64,000 nucleotides of DNA, from NCBI GenBank assembly GCA_011799875.1, contig CM022301.1, positions 86,571,667 through 86,635,666 of the forward strand. The letters are read 5' to 3'. The position numbers were made by a program, and so were the translations under genes. The notes under the pieces were generated by a model. That model made no database searches and was not told where the DNA came from. It saw only the letters and a list, made by a program, of their open reading frames with translations. This document shows, one piece after another, positions 22,053-33,150 of the stretch. Source of the stretch: Thinopyrum elongatum (Eukaryota; Streptophyta; Magnoliopsida; Poales; Poaceae). Every line of letters begins with the position of its first letter. Positions within the stretch are counted from its first letter, which is position 1.

Positions 22053-25000
22053 TGTGGCACCCCGACTCAGAGAACCGGATTACCAGTGTTTCCAACCCAG
22101 AGATCATGTCTTCTGGAAACACACAGCAACTTGGCATCGAACAGAACTGATCTTTATTGATAAGCTTCGGGTACAAGCTCATATTTTACATAGATAGCGA
22201 GGCCAAAAGCACACCCGGTGCTTATGACAATATCTACATTATTTATGAAACATAGCAGGGCCTAGGAACTACTAGGAAATTCTATGGCGTAGCGGAACAT
22301 AGAGGAAACTCCATCCACAGGGACACTGCTGGGACATAGCCTAGTTAGTGTAGCACGAACCATCGGGACCTCCATCCTCGGCTTCTCCTGCATCTGGCAT
22401 GATACGCCAGGTGAGTACTTTGAATGTACTCGCAAGCTCACGACAACCAAGTAATGCAGAAAACAATAGCATGGCAATCAACATGTTAAATTCTTAAGTG
22501 ATTCACTTACTATCACCGGTTATCATTTTACTCTCTTTCGGGTTGTCCCACAACCCTCGGAATACTCATAGCTCATCGAGTACTTCCGATCATACGACGA
22601 GTTCTTCCATCATTATTATCACTGTTATGGTTGACCACCTAGTGAGGCCTAGATGGACTGTCCAATACCGTGGACGTGGCTATTCGAATAGAATCTTCAC
22701 TCTGCAGAGGTTGCGCACTTTACCCACACCATGGAGCACCTGGCCTCGTGATCCCATTCGGGTGGACCAGCGTTGCTCCAAGAAAACTTGCCTGACCCGT
22801 GACTCTCCCATCGTACCACCGGCATTCATCCTCCCCCGGAGTCCTGCCCTGGGTGGCCCCTGTGTCACCTCGTGACACCTGCCACCGTCGTGGCCAAACT
22901 AAACTGTCCCAAACGGGGGCGCCGGCATAATACTCAACTGGGCTCACAGGGTTATCGCCGTCTACCTGATCAGGGTAGTACGCACGCATAACCCTCCCTG
23001 TCTGGAAGTACCCGTGAAAGAGCACGGAGCCAAACCAAGTCAAGGCCGTCCCATACCGGCAAATGTGGTTGCACGGATAAGCCCGGACAGGTGACTCTAG
23101 ATCAACCGACTAAGTTTCATTTAGCAAGCATAGTGGTTTATCATAATAACTTATGATGACAGCAACTAGGCATTAAATTAATTTACTATGAATTATTATA
23201 TAGCAAGTAAATGGAAGTAATTCATTCAAATATGCAATGCTATTGAAATGCTTCATGAAATGGGTGTCCTGGCTTGCCTTGCTCTGTTGGGTTGCTCAAA
23301 AAGTCCTGGTCTTCAAAATCACCAAAGTTTCCTTCTGAAAATATTAAAAAAAACAATTTAAAATGTCATATAACACTGTTCTATCCACCAGAAATTATGT
23401 GAGCGAGGGAAAAATATCAAATTTTACAAGAAATTAGATGAGCTCAAGGCAAACCAAATGCAAAAAGAATCGATTGATTTGGACTTGTGGATAAAAGGTT
23501 GTAGCTGGTCAAAGTTGCTAGTCAAAGCTGGAATAAAAACAGAAAATGGAAAAACTGACAGCGGGCCACGTCGAAGCCGTAAAGTGGAAAGGCGTCTCCA
23601 CTTACCGCTTCGCGCGCGCGGCTGAGCCGCTGATGAGCGGGCCCTGTGGCTGGGTTTAGACTAGAGAGAGAGAGGGAACAGAGAAGAGCGGGACTCCGGC
23701 GATCGTCGCCGGCGATACAGACGGTGGCGAGGTCGGGAGAGAGTGGGGATGGGACGAGCTCACCGAGGTGAACACGCACGTACCCGTAGATCAAAAAGAG
23801 ATGGCTGGACAGCGTCATCCCCTTCCTCTCCGATGGCGGCGGCGCTCGGGTGTCGTCGGAGACGGCGGTTCCGGCGATGATTTGCTTGGGCAGGAGGTCG
23901 GGCGTGACCAGGAGAATGAGCTGAGCTCGTTGGAAGAGTCGATGGAGTCTGGGGAGGAGTGGAACGATGAGGCAACTAGGCTCGGGTGGCGGCGGATCTC
24001 CGGCGAGGTTCGAGGCCAGAGGGCCTCTTGGCCGTGGCTCGCTGCTCGAGAGGGCGATTGGGAGGTGGAGGAGTGGGTTGAGGACTCTGGACGCTGGCCG
24101 TGGCCTTTTATAGGCAGGGGGCGAGCTCGGGTGAGCTCTCCAGAAGCGGCGAGGCGCGGGACACGTCGCCGGTGCCAGGACGCACTGCTGGCTGGCCGGG
24201 AGCGGGCGACGAGATGGGAGACGGCAGGGAGGAGTTAAGGCGCGGTGGAGGCTAGCGGAGGAAGAAGACGCGCCGCAGGCCACAGTGTAGCCATGGGCGG
24301 CACAGTGCCCGGGTGCCGTGGCGGCCGCCAAGGCCGATTTCAGCGAGGAGAAGCTGCGGGAGAGGGTTACGTGGACGGCAGCGACCATGTCGGCACCCCA
24401 GGAGACGAAATGGCAGCACGAGGCCTCTAGAACGACCTCGACCGATGTCAGCAAGATGCAGAGCACGCGTACTGGCATGCAGTACCGTGCTCACCATGGG
24501 GTCTGGCGTGTGGAGGCCGGCCAAGTCCAGTGCACCATGTCTGGGGTGTTCTCCTTTGGTCACTTAGTGCTTCCGCATGCTTGGTTTGGCTAGGTTCACT
24601 CTGCTGCGAAGTGTAGCTTCAGCTACAGTTTCTGACAGCAATCTTGAGAGTGATCCAGAGGAGGGGTGAGCTGGAGATGAAGCTAGTGGAGATGTCTGGT
24701 GTGTTCCATTTTGGAAGGACTCCAAGCTGACCAATTTTTAGGTGGTTTGGAGAAGTATTGAATGGGGTTCCTGTGTAAACTGCCATACTGGTCCAGAAAC
24801 TTGATCAACTTGGTTCACTCATATGGTAGATCTGATGGAGCTAAAATTTGGTAGGAGGGAGTCATTTGATGTATAGAAGTTGCCATAAAAATTTCATGGC
24901 CATTGGATACATCTGACTAGTACTCCCTTCACAGAGGTCCCAAAAGTGTAGCAACTTGGCAGAGCCTTGTTGCTAAAAAGTTGTATTGGCCAAAGTGATA

Positions 25001-25494
25001 TTTTTGGATATTGTGGCTAGATAGGTCCCCTAATATCCCAGGGAATTATTTGGGAATTTTTTGAGTTAGGAAAATAGATGTTAGTACACAAATGGCCCAT
25101 TCTGACCAGAAAGAAAATAATTATTCTGGCCAAAATTTTATATTGGACAATGGAATGTTTTTGAAGATTATGAGATTATATGAGGATAAGGAGGTGTGGC
25201 ATGAATTTGGGATTTTTCTGATCATCAGAACTATAGGTTGCTTCATAACCCATAGTTATGACCTAGTTTCCCAAAGGAAGGAAATAAATTATTGAAAAAT
25301 ACTAGAAATGAATTTTGGTCCAGAAGGTGTATGGCATGGTGTTGGCAAGATGTTGAAAGATTTGGATCACTTAGGGAAAGGTTCAGAGGTTTCCTAAGTC
25401 CAAGTCAACTGAAAAGATTCGAAAGTTAACCAAATTTGCAAACAAAGCGAGAAGGTTTTTGAAAAGAAAAAGTTGCAAAAACCAGGGTGTCACA
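22053..25494 (-). mobile_element. Solo LTR of a long-LTR Gypsy element
   Basis: A 3442-bp sequence starting TGTGACACCC (minus strand) and ending GGGGTGCCACA, flanked on both sides by the direct repeat CTCTG (22048-22052 and 25495-25499). No internal retrotransposon sequence is present, so it is a solo LTR left by LTR-LTR recombination. It interrupts an exon of the element E reverse-strand gene cleanly. A TATA box on the minus strand (CCTATAAAAGG) is at 24104-24114. It is homologous in reverse orientation to the LTR at 39453-44213; for example the stretches near 22380-22440 and 43845-43905 match. It has no coding content; a 318-codon open frame at 23522-24478 is a GC-rich shadow. Confidence 0.9.
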
Positions 25495-27750
25495 CTCTGC
25501 GTCCTCCGGGTCTAGACCAGGGTCCTCCTCGGTGAGCCCTCCGTCCAGTCGATGGCGCTACTCCGAGTCTCTGGAACGAAAAGCCGCCTCCGGATGCGGC
25601 ATCCGTCGCAGCCATCGCCAAGTCAAGAGGTGTCCTGGGCCACATCAAGAAAACATAAGAAAGGTGCAACCAAGCAGCTTGCAGAAATCAATAACGGGAA
25701 CTTACCCGATCGCCGTCGGAATGGCCTGCCTTGCAGGCGGCGCTAAGATGACTCTCCATGCTCTCTTGACGGCCGTCTTGCTACGCACGGCCGGTCCCTC
25801 CGCCGCTCGCTTTGCGGCAAGCTTCGGCGGCACCTCGTCCTTCCCGTGCGGCCGGCTTGCCGCTGCCGGCCCGCGAGATGACCTGGCGTCGGCCATCTTG
25901 GGGGTCCAACACTGCCATCCCCTCCCCTCGACGGTGCTGCGCCCCAGCGTGTGTCAAGATCTCCACATCGTCGTCCGACCAGTCTCGCAAGAGGTCTGGG
26001 TGCGGAGACTTACCCACGCGGCGCCGTGCCGGCTTCAGCATCTGCCGGCTCCGTGTTCTCGGCGAAGGACTCCGCCCCCTTCGAGTTGGCTTGCGTGGTG
26101 GCTAGTACCTGCGCCCTCGTCCCGTCATGCGTTTGCTAGATAGCGTTCAGCAGCACCTCCCTCATCGCATCAAGACGGAGAAAGAGTTAAGACATTGCAA
26201 AGAAGGGGGACCAAGGACTCACCGCTGGCGCCGGGTTCTCTCTGTTGTAGGGCGCCTTCCCGAAGCGTCAGTTAGGAGCCATCCCGGCCTTGGAGATGGC
26301 GTTCACTCGGTCAGCGAGCTACTCTGGCGACAGCCTCCCGGACAACATCCGGGTGGGATCCTGGCGGTCACCCATCTGGCCGATGATGTGCGCCCGGTGT
26401 TGCAGCGGCAGCACCCGGCGCGCAATGAAGGCGGCGACAAGATCCGTCCCCTTGAGCCCCTCGCGCGCCATCATATCCCTGATCCGGCTGCACCGATTCT
26501 ACAGCCCCTGCGGCAGGTTCTTGGGCATGTAGCCCCAGTTCATCATGGCGAGCGGCTGCTCATTGATGAATGGGGGAAAGTTGATGGCGTCGGTTCCTCC
26601 GCCGACATTGCGCATGTAGAAGAAAGAATTCTGCCACTTCTTGGTAGAATCCTCAATAGGCATTTTGGGGAACACCCCATTCGGCCGGATCGAGACGACG
26701 GCGGCCCCACAGTCGGACATGGCCCCAGCCTCCGGCCCCTGCTGTTTGAGGAAGAAGAGGCGGCTCCAGAGCTCCACGTCTGGCTCCACCCCAGGTAGCC
26801 TTCACACAAGGTGACGAAGCCAGAGAGCTGCAGCACGGAGTTCACGCCCAAGTGGTGCGGCTGCAGCCCGAAGAAGGATAGGAAGGCATGGTAGAAGGTG
26901 CTCGCGGGGAGGCCGAACCCGCGTTGAAGTGACTATAGAAGATCACGCGCTCGCCCTCTTGCGGCTGCGGCTCCCTCTCCTCCCCGGTCGAGCGCGCGGC
27001 TACCTCCGCCGCCGACGGCAGTCGCCTGGTGTCGCAGAGGTACTGGATGTCGTCGTCGGTGACCTTGGACCCCTCCCACGAGCCCTTTGGCAACGCCATC
27101 TATGGAGCTTGGCGAGGGTGCGGAGCGCGACGGCGAGAAGAAAGCTAGCGCGGTTGGTGGGCGGTTTGGGCGGCGCCTGGCGTTCCGGCGGGCGGCGAGC
27201 TCGAGAGTTGGGCAGAGAGAAGAAGAGCAGGGCGAGGGGAGCATGCGTGAGTGCTTCCGCCGTCCCCTCCCTCAGAATTTATAACCGTGGCAAGACGTGG
27301 GGAAGTGGGATCGGCTGCGCCCGCGTTTCCACTTCCCTGCATTATGTGGGCACGTTTCCCCCACGAATTAATTACCTTGAGAAGTGCAACTGTCCGCGGC
27401 GGCCGCAATCAATCCCCGCGCGTGGGCCGAGGGCGCGGCTTGGCGGGGCCCAGCCCGCCATTGCTTCCCATCGCGCGTGGCCTAGCAGGGCCTCGCCGGC
27501 CCCTGTTCACCAGGTGGCGTCTGCGTCAGGCCACGAGAGGCGCGTTCCTTCCCCTTCAATACTCGGCGGACGCCTCGGTTTCCCGCCCAAACCAGGGTGC
27601 CGCGACCTGGCTTCCGGAAGCTGGCACACAGTGGATTTTGCCGGACCCGGCGGCACCAAGCTTCATCAACCCAGCCGCCTTCTCAAGGGGGTGAAACTAC
27701 GAAGGCCCCCCTGCCTGAAGCCGGCGAGCCTTCACAACTTCGGGGACTAC

Positions 27751-28039
27751 TGTCGGGGGGATGGACCCCGGGCAGGCAACGGAACCCGGATCCTTTCAAA
27801 AACATCAGGGCTGGCAACGCCCCTCAATTCGGTGTGTCCCTGGCCGGCTTCCCAGTGCAACCCGACCAGGTGCCGTGGCCCGGCCAAGCCGGCTGGCGCA
27901 TGCCAGCCGGTTCCTGCAAGACAACCTTCAATCAACAAACAAGCATGGCTACAGTGCGCCTCCCTTTACGCCGGCCCCGGCGGGCTCGGCTGTCGTGCCG
28001 ACCAAGCCACCGCCTAGGGTGGGCGGCGTCTCGGAGATG
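27751..28039 (+). repeat. 3' LTR of element E, left piece
   Basis: It begins TGTCGGGGGGATGG directly after the polypurine-type tract cttcggggactac, as a 3' LTR should. It is interrupted at 28039/28040 by element H and resumes at 34755. The two pieces add up to 868 bp, the same length as the element A LTR although the sequence differs. Confidence 0.75.
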
Positions 28040-29644
28040 TGATGCGGCTTGAAGCTACGTCGGTATTTCCCCAAAGAGGAAGGGATGATGCAGCACAGTG
28101 GCGGTAGGTATTTCCCTCACTGATGAGACCAAGGTTATCGAACCAGTAGGAGAACCAAGCAACACTACGTAAACAGCACCTGCACACAAATAACAAATAC
28201 TCGCAACCCGACGTGTAAGAGGGTTTGCCAATCCCTTTCGGGCAACGGCGCCAAAAATTAGCAAACGGACGTGAGAGAGTAGTAAATATTGATAGATCGA
28301 ACGCCAAATAAAATAAAGTGCAACAAGGTATTTTTGTATTTTTGGTTTAATAGATCTGAAAATAAAAGTTGCAAATAAATAAAAGAGCGAATAGCAAAAC
28401 AGATCTTGAAAGCAAATATATTGGAAAAGAGACCCGGGGGCCGTAGGTTTCACTAGTGGCTTCTCTCGAGAAAAATAGCAAACGGTGGGTGAACAAATTA
28501 CTGTTGGACAATTGATAGAACTTCAAATAATCATGACGATATCCAGGCAATGATCATTATATAGGCATCATGTCCAAGATTAGTAGACCGACTCCTGCCT
28601 GCATCTACTACTATTACTCCACACATCAACCGCTATCCAGCATGCATCTAGTGTATTAAGTTCATGGAGAAATGGAGTAATGCAATAAGAACGATGACTT
28701 GATGTAGACAAGATCTATTTATGTAGAAATAGACCCCATCGTTTTATCCTTAGTACCAACGATACATACGTGTCGGTTCCCCTTCTGTCACTGGGATCAA
28801 GAACCGTAAGATCGAACCCACTACAAAGCACCTCTTCCCATTACAAGATAAATAGATCAAGTTGGCCAAACAAAACCCAAATATCGGAGAAGAAATACGA
28901 GGCTATAAGCAATCATGCATATAAGAGATCAAAGAAGACTCAAATAACTTTCATGGATAAAAAGATAGATCTGATCATAAACTCAAAGTTCATCGGATCC
29001 CAACAAACACACCGCCAAAAAGAGTTACATCATATGGATCTCCAAGAGACCATTGTATTGAGAATGAAACGAGAGAGAGAAAGCCATCTAGCTACTAACT
29101 ACGGACCCATAGGTCTACAAAGAACTACTCACACATCATCGGAGAGGCACCAATGGAAGTGGTGAACCACTCCATGATGGTGTCTAGATTGGATCTGGTG
29201 GTTCTGGACTCTGCGGTGGCTGGAATTGATTTTTGTCGACTCCCCTAGGGTTTCTGGAATATTGGGGTATTTATAGAGCAAAGAGGCGGTTCGGGGGGTA
29301 CCCGAGGTGGGCACAACCCACCAGGGCGCGCCTGGGCCTCCAGGCGCGCCCTGGTGGGTTGTGCTCCCCTCGGAGCACCCCCAGGCGCTTCTCCGGCCCA
29401 CTGGATGTCTTCTGGTCCAAAAAAAAATCCACAAAAAGTTTCGCTGGGTTTGGACTCCGTTTGGTATTGATTTCCTGCAATGTAAAAAACATGCAAAAAA
29501 CAGCAACTGGCACTTGGCACTATGTCAATAGGTTAGTACCAAAAAATGATATAAAATGACTATAAAATGATTGTAAAACATCCAAGAATGATAATATAAC
29601 AGCATGGAACAATAAAAAATTATAGATACGTTGGAGACGTATCA
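28040..29644 (-). repeat. 3' LTR of element H
   Basis: A 1605-bp LTR whose minus-strand sequence begins TGATACGTCTCCAACG. It holds a minus-strand TATA box (CTATAAATACC, about 29268-29278) and, about 35 bases upstream of it, a perfect 24-bp-stem palindrome at 29312-29363. Confidence 0.9.
29312..29363. promoter_or_regulatory. GGCGCGCC palindrome in the U3 of the element H 3' LTR
   Basis: A perfect inverted repeat with 24-bp arms (starting cacaacccaccagggcgcgc) and a 4-base centre. It lies just upstream of the LTR TATA box in the direction of transcription. The 5' LTR copy (34423-34474) differs by one mismatch in the arms; a decayed copy is in element F at 4670-4721. A promoter role is inferred from position only. 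Confidence 0.6.
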
Positions 29645-29659
29645 GCATCCCCAAGCTTA
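29645..29659 (-). other. Polypurine tract of element H
   Basis: On the minus strand the tract is TAAGCTTGGGGATGC and abuts the 3' LTR start at 29644. Its position is right for plus-strand DNA priming. The same 15-mer occurs inside the element at 31461-31475 and in element F at 1171-1185 and 1227-1241. Confidence 0.75.
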
Positions 29660-32125
29660 ATTCCTTCTCGACCTCGAGTAGGTAAATGATAAAAACAGAA
29701 TTTTTGATGTGGAATGCTGCCTAACATGTCATATCATATTCTTTCTTTTATATCATGGACATTTGGACTTTTATATGGTTCAAAGCAATAGTCTAGTTTT
29801 GACATGATAACTTAAATACTCAAGCATATCAACAAGCAACTATGTCTTTCAAAATATCAACGCTAAAATAAGTTATCCCTAGCCCATCATGCTCAACCAT
29901 TGATCCATTCATGAAACAAACTCGCATATTAACTACACCCAATGCTCAAGTACGATCATAGTGCCTCCTAGTTGGTGCTTTATAAGAGAAGATGGAGACT
30001 CAAATTAAAAATAAAAATTGCATAAAGTAAAGAAAGGCCCTTCGCAGAGGGAAGTAGGGATTTGTAGAGGTGCCAGAGCTCAAAGCGAAAATTGAGAGAT
30101 AAATTTTTTTTGGGAGGTGTGCTTTTCCCACCAACAAAAATGACTTAGAGTTCCCAACACTTTCCATGCTAGATATATCATAGGCAGTTCCCAAACAGAT
30201 AATAAAGTTTATTCCTTTTTCCACCATTTCTTTCACTTTCCTTGGCTAGCCGTATCCACGGGTGCCCTCCATACCAACACTTTCCAAGGAATTTATTATT
30301 TGACAACATAAAGTAAATTCACTTTTTTCATTTCGGGACTGGGCATCCCTAATACCTTTGCCTTACTCTTGTGCAATGACGAGTGAATAAACACTCATCG
30401 TGAGAATAACACATCTAGCATGGAAAATATTAGCCACCCCTCACCACCTCGCGAGCGGTACGAACACACAAAAGAGAAGTTTATTTTGAAAATTAGAGAT
30501 GTCACATACAAATTTGCTTAGAACGGCAAAAGAATACCGCATATAGGTAGATATAGTGGACTCATGTGGCAAAACTGGTTTAAAGGGTTTTGGATGCACA
30601 AGTAGTGATCATACTTAGTGCAAAATAAAGGCTAGCAAAAGATTGAGAAGCGACCAACCAAAAAATGAATAACCTCATAAGCGAGCATTAAGCATAATTA
30701 ACACCGAATAATGCACCACAAGTAGGATATAATTTCATTGCATGACTATTGACTTTCGTGCTTGCATAGGGAATCACAAACCTTAACACCAATATTCTTA
30801 CTAAAGCACAATTACTCATCAACATAACTCACATATCACATCATCATATCTCAAAACTATTACAAGGAATCAAGTTTATTTTGTCCAATGATCTTCATGA
30901 AAGTTTTTATTATATCCTTCTTGGATATCTATCACTTTGGGACTAATTTTCATGTGTTGCTTTTGATAAGCTCAAACAAATATAAGTGAAGATCATGAGC
31001 ATGATATTTCTTTCTCTCAAATTAATTGAAGTGAAGCAAGAGAGAATTTCTTAAAAAATTTACTAACTCCCAAATAAATCTAAGTGAAGCATGAGAGCAT
31101 TTCTTCAAAAATACTAAGGCACGCCGTGCCCAAAAAGATATAAGTGAAGCACTAGAGCAAATCCATAGCTCATAAAAATTTAAGTGAAGCATAGAGAGCA
31201 ATTCTAACAAGTCATGGCATAATTTTGGCTCTCTCAAATAGGTGTTTCCAGCAAGGATTCATAACTTAGAACATAAAGCAAAACAATCAAAGACTCATAT
31301 CATACAAGACGCTCCAAGCAAAACTCATAGTATGTGACGAATAAAAATATAGCTTCGAGTAGAATACCGATGGTCGTTAGAAGAAAGAGGGGATGCCACT
31401 CGGGGCACCCCCAAGCTTAGTTGCTTGCTTCTCTTTGTATAATAGCTTGGGATGCCATGGGCATCCCCAAGCTTAGGCTCTTCTTACTCCTTATTCCTTC
31501 ATCCATCGTAAGATAACCCAAAACTTGAAAACTTCAATCACACAAAACTCAACAAAACCTTCGTGAGATCCGTTAGTATAAGAAAGCAAATCACTACTAT
31601 AAGTTCTGTAGCAAACCAATTCATATTTTATTCTTGCATTATATCTACTGTATTCCAACTTTTCTATGGCAAAAACTCATCAAAGAAAACCATAGAATCA
31701 TCAAAACAAGCACACAACGCAAAGAAAACAGAATCTGTCAAAAACAGAACAGTCTGTAGCAATCTGAATATTTAGAATACTTCTGGAACTCGAAAAATTC
31801 TGAAAAATTAGGACAACAGAGGAAATTTGTATATCAATCTTGTGTAAAAAATTTAGAATTTTTCGTCTCTGCAATTAATTTTCAAAAAAAATTACTGGAC
31901 GCAAAAGTTTCTGTTTTCCAACAAGATCAAATCAACTATCACCCAAATCAATCCTAAAGGCTTTACTTAGCACAAACACTAATTAAAACACAAAAAACAC
32001 AATTATAACAGTAGCATAATTGTGCAAACACTCAAGAACAGAAAGCAAAAATAAATTTTATTCATTGGGTTGCCTCCCAACAAGCGCTATTGTTTCACGC
32101 CCCTAGCTAGGCATAAAGCAAGGAT
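29660..32125 (-). other. Noncoding 3' region of element H
   Basis: There is no gene. It contains five diverged repeats with an 'aagtgaagc' core (about 30980-31190), internal polypurine-like tracts (31405-31419, 31461-31475) and blocks related to the 3' region of Athila G: the segment around 30030 matches, in reverse, the ctctgcgaagggcct block near 38820. This is what would be expected of cis signals kept by a parasite of an autonomous element. Confidence 0.6.
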
Positions 32126-32928
32126 CTAAGTTTTGTCGTCTTGGGTCTCCAATTCTTCAATCAAACACTTAGAATTCTTCAAGGATTTAGCATATAAATT
32201 TTCAACGACAATACTTCTAGGCATGCGATTGAAAAATTTATTCTTGCAAATAGGGTCTCTTATCACTTCAATAAAATTGGGATGGATACTAATCATCTTA
32301 AGATCTCCTTTATCACTACTAGAAGTTGCACCCTTGTTTTTAGTAACTTGAGTAGTCTTGCCAATTTTTACGGGAGTTTTGGCGGAAGCAAAAGCCGTAC
32401 TTAGATTACTAAAGATTTCTTCTAGTTTATCAATCCGAGACGGGCTTTCTTCAATTCTTTCATGAATTACGGTCCGCTTTTCTTTTAGCAACTTAAAAAC
32501 TTCTCCCGCTTTTGACCCAATTTTAGTGGCAAAATTATGCATCTTTTTATCCAAGTTTTCAATATGCTCTTCAGTAAGCATTTTCTTTTCAATAGCATCT
32601 AGTCTTTCCATAACATGCTCAAGAGTCAAAGTTGTTTCTTTAATCATAAGAGGTGGTGAGCCTACTAAATTTCCCATAGCATTAAAAGCATCAAGAGAAG
32701 GACACATCAAGAAATTTCCACTGGTAATTTATCAAGGACGAATCTATACCAAGTGGTGATGCCCACATAAAAACAGCGAAGAAGAACAATGGTAGATTGC
32801 TTACGGATAGATCTATTATGAGCATTGCAAATTCTATACCAAGCATCTTTTAAATTCTCTCCTCCCCTTTGTTTAAAGTTGAGAACTTCGTTTTCGCGAG
32901 TGCATGCAATAGAGGAAGAACTATCCAT
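32126..32928 (-). pseudogene. gag: Gag-like ORF of element H with one frameshift
   Basis: The start is placed at the ATG ending at 32928 (MDSSSSIACTRENEVLNF). The N-terminal part contains GGENLKDAWYRICNAH and a hydrophobic Trp/Tyr segment typical of Athila Gag. The frame stops at 32707 and resumes in the next frame (CPSLDAFNAMGNLVGSPP), consistent with a single-base indel at about 32708. The second part is a Lys/Glu-rich coiled coil (LEHVMERLDAIEKKM, IERLEEIFSNL-like heptads) ending at 32126. There is no zinc knuckle, protease or RT motif. It would supply at most Gag or RNA packaging; enzymes must come from another element. It differs from the ORF at the same place in element F. Confidence 0.65.
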
Positions 32929-33122
32929 AACGACAAAAAGTGGCAAACAAAATTGCACACAAGATAGATCTGACGGGAAAACGGCGAACGAAAAAGAGGG
33001 CGAATAAAATGGCAAATTTTTGTGAAGTGGGGGGAGAGGGTAATGAGAGGCAAATGGCAAATAATGTAAATTGCGAGGAGATGAGATTTGTGATTAGGAA
33101 CCTGGTATATGTTGTAGATCCT

Positions 33123-33139
33123 CCCCGGCAATGGCGCCA
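33123..33139 (-). other. Primer binding site of element H (tRNA-Asp type)
   Basis: On the minus strand the site is TGGCGCCATTGCCGGGG, one base different from the element F site and hence from the plant tRNA-Asp 3' end. It lies 11 bases inside the 5' LTR, which starts at 33151 in window coordinates. Confidence 0.85.
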
Positions 33140-33150
33140 GAAATTCCTTT

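Larger units (their letters stand above)
20013..27099 (-). pseudogene. Spliced reverse-strand Tat gene of element E, split by a solo LTR
   Basis: The gene is opposite to pol. Exon 1 starts at 27099 (MALPKGSWEGSKVTDDD), carries a PF04195-type domain (FVTLCEGYLG, LWSRLFFLKQQG, KKWQNSFFYMRN) and ends at 26223 before GTGAGT. Middle exons run to the insertion at 25495/22052 and resume as LCVWRDRNKALEEE with a long acidic Pro/Ala/Glu region ending at 21400. Then follow exons 21245-21140, 20999-20657 (coiled coil, LRAEVEQLKAEAAKAAE) and 20572-20013, with clear GT/AG sites. It is broken by a frameshift near 26930 and by stops, for example near 26517, 26321 and 26262. Introns 21246-21399 and 21000-21139 share a hairpin module. 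Function is unknown; it was probably expressed as a spliced mRNA when intact. Confidence 0.75.

Noticed and set aside
23522..24478. 318-codon minus-strand open frame
   Set aside because: Lies inside the solo LTR in its GC-rich transcript start region; no domain, no homologue seen in the matching LTR at 39453-44213.
26929..28017. 362-codon plus-strand open frame
   Set aside because: Crosses from the reverse-strand gene through its 5' flank into the LTR of element E, so it cannot be one gene; GC-rich shadow.
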